Origin: NZWG01 sp964478995
GTDB lineage: Bacteria > Fidelibacterota > Marinisomatia > Marinisomatales > UBA1611
Length of the DNA: 34,313 nucleotides
Assembly: GCA_964478995.1 (NCBI GenBank)
Contig: CAYZJY010000012.1
Span: forward strand, 1-34,313
Direction: 5' to 3'
Part shown: piece by piece, positions 32,979 through 34,313 of the stretch
How positions within the stretch are numbered: position 1 is the stretch's first letter
Layout of the letters: each line of letters opens with the position of its first letter
The notes under the pieces: model-generated
The model's database searches: none
The model's input: only the letters and a program-made list of their open reading frames with translations
What the model was told of the DNA's origin: nothing
Translations under genes and position numbers: made by a program

Positions 32979-34294
32979 GATATCTATTCATAGTATTCAT
33001 TATCTCAAATCTATTTTCAAATAACCAGATTCCAGGAACTGAACAGAAAAGGCCCATACTGCTTCGCGGAGGCACGCTCCATACAGTTTCAGGTGATATT
33101 TTGGAAGAACATGATCTATTGTTTGCAGAGGGAAGGATCATAACCATAGATGAACAGATCCAACCATCTCCAGAGACTGATATTTATGAGATCTATGGGA
33201 AGCATGTTGTACCAGGATTTGTTGCTGGATACACTCGAATTGGTCTGACCGAGATCTCCGCTGTCAAACAAACCAATGACCACTCTGAGATTGGTGAGAT
33301 AAATCCAAATGTAAGAGCAAACGTGGCATATAACCCCGATTCAGACCTAATTCCAGTTACACGATCAAATGGAATCTTAGTTGTTAATTCTGCACCCTCC
33401 TCTGGGAGAATACCAGGTCAGTCATCAGTGATGTTAATGGATGGATGGACGTGGGAAGATGCGACCTTGAAACATCCTGCTGCGTTGAACATCAATTGGC
33501 CAAACATGTACCTCAATTATGGAAAGAAAACAAAAAAGAATGAGAAGACACAACGTGATGAATATAACCAACAGGTCAGAGAACTCGATCAATTGATCCG
33601 TAATGTCAGAGCATATCACCAACGTAAAAGTGCAAAGGAAAGAAAAGCAGAACACAAGCAGGAGACCGATCTACGCTTAGAGTCGATGATACCTTTTGTG
33701 GTTTATAAAGAGCCGATACATGTGAAGGCCAATGACATAAGACAGATCGAAGCAGCAATCAACTGGTCAAATGAGCAAGATCTTAATATTGTTATTGTTG
33801 GGGGACGAGATTCCTGGGTCAATCCGAAGGTCTTGGTGGAAAATAATGTTCCCGTGATTCTTTTGGGAGTACAAGTAACCCCAAGAAGAAGATTTGAACC
33901 CATACACATGCCTTATAAGTTGCCTGCTCTTCTCCATGAGTCAGGAGTCCATTTCTGCATATCCTTGAATCCTGGATATCCCATGGATGGCCATGTAAGG
34001 ACACTGCCCGATGAGGCAATGCGCGCCACTTCTTGGGGATTATCAAAAGAGCAAGCCCTAAGATCAATTACTTTATCTGCAGCAGAAATACTAGGAGTGG
34101 ATGATAGGATCGGATCGCTAGAGCCGGGAAAAGACGCAACATTTTTTATCGCGGAAAGTGAGCCTTTGACACAAACGACAAATCCAATAAAGGCCTTTAT
34201 CCAAGGTCGAGAACTAGATCTTTCCGATCGTCAAAAAGACCTCTGGGAAAAATATAAAGAAAAATACCGTCGCCTTGGAAGGTTAAACGAATAA
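32975..34294 (+). CDS. Exported amidohydrolase-family protein lacking metal ligands
   Basis: A 439-residue protein with a short signal peptide (RYLFIVFIISNLFS). It keeps the overall amidohydrolase layout: an N-terminal beta part (LLRGGTLHTVSGDILEEHDLLFAEGRI), barrel segments, and the closing motif LGVDDRIGSLEPGKDATFFI. At the metal site it reads GFVAGYTRIG (81-90), replacing Asp with Ala and both His with Tyr86 and Arg88. The usual SxxSD loop near the end is SLNPGYP. A Lys/Glu-rich insert lies at about 185-230. It is probably a non-catalytic partner of the preceding two-domain protein, with which it overlaps by 4 bases (ATGA). The stop is at 34294. Confidence 0.82.
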   Translation: MRYLFIVFIISNLFSNNQIPGTEQKRPILLRGGTLHTVSGDILEEHDLLFAEGRIITIDEQIQPSPETDIYEIYGKHVVPGFVAGYTRIGLTEISAVKQTNDHSEIGEINPNVRANVAYNPDSDLIPVTRSNGILVVNSAPSSGRIPGQSSVMLMDGWTWEDATLKHPAALNINWPNMYLNYGKKTKKNEKTQRDEYNQQVRELDQLIRNVRAYHQRKSAKERKAEHKQETDLRLESMIPFVVYKEPIHVKANDIRQIEAAINWSNEQDLNIVIVGGRDSWVNPKVLVENNVPVILLGVQVTPRRRFEPIHMPYKLPALLHESGVHFCISLNPGYPMDGHVRTLPDEAMRATSWGLSKEQALRSITLSAAEILGVDDRIGSLEPGKDATFFIAESEPLTQTTNPIKAFIQGRELDLSDRQKDLWEKYKEKYRRLGRLNE

Positions 34295-34313
34295 GTATCA
34301 GATAGTTCTTAAA

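Overview
The window reads as chromosomal DNA of a low-GC, Gram-negative, heterotrophic bacterium. A SusC/SusD outer-membrane pair, several lipoprotein signals and a mitochondrial-type kynurenine pathway point to the Bacteroidota/FCB group. A marine relative such as Candidatus Marinimicrobia (SAR406) would fit, but that is inference from gene content. I see no phage genes, transposases, CRISPR arrays, tRNA or rRNA. Gene density is high and no gene-free stretch exceeds about 200 bases.

Layout. Bases 1-1158 hold the truncated start of a probable membrane protein, a DCC-family (DUF393) protein and a glycine-zipper mini-protein, all on the minus strand. A repeated terminator-like element occurs three times here. 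Bases 1159-2574 encode a membrane-anchored ADP-ribosylglycohydrolase-like protein. Bases 2696-11299 (minus) form a peptide-use locus: susC, susD, terminator, S9 lipoprotein peptidase, prolyl oligopeptidase. Bases 11424-15871 (minus) encode a two-gene molybdoenzyme of the Psr/Phs/Soe type: a catalytic subunit with a Cys molybdenum ligand, and a fused four-cluster ferredoxin-NrfD membrane subunit. Divergent from it (plus, 15951-17065) lie mobA, for its cofactor, and a cysteine dioxygenase. Bases 17073-20288 (minus) carry rpe, tkt and rpiB, the non-oxidative pentose phosphate genes.

Bases 20360-28983 (minus) are one tightly coupled operon for tryptophan breakdown by the 3-hydroxyanthranilate meta-cleavage route. 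In transcription order it encodes a BamE-like lipoprotein, tryptophan 2,3-dioxygenase, an SDR protein, an unannotated 41-residue ORF, 2-aminomuconate semialdehyde dehydrogenase, a thioredoxin-like [2Fe-2S] ferredoxin, a RidA-type aminomuconate deaminase, 3-hydroxyanthranilate dioxygenase, ACMS decarboxylase, kynureninase and kynurenine monooxygenase. Nearly every junction overlaps or is separated by 6 bases or fewer. A kynurenine formamidase is absent. Bases 29128-34294 (plus, divergent) hold a LOG-family protein and two exported amidohydrolase-family proteins, again with 4-base overlaps.

The shared theme is amino-acid catabolism. Peptides would be imported by SusCD and cut by the S9 enzymes. 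Tryptophan would be degraded to 4-oxalocrotonate, and cysteine oxidised to its sulfinate. The sulfite expected from that sulfinate is a plausible substrate of the neighbouring molybdoenzyme. The most interesting unexplained items are the 41-residue ORF, the ferredoxin and the active-site-altered SDR inside the kynurenine operon, the cysteine dioxygenase/molybdoenzyme pairing, and the inverted repeat around an extended -10 promoter at the head of the operon.
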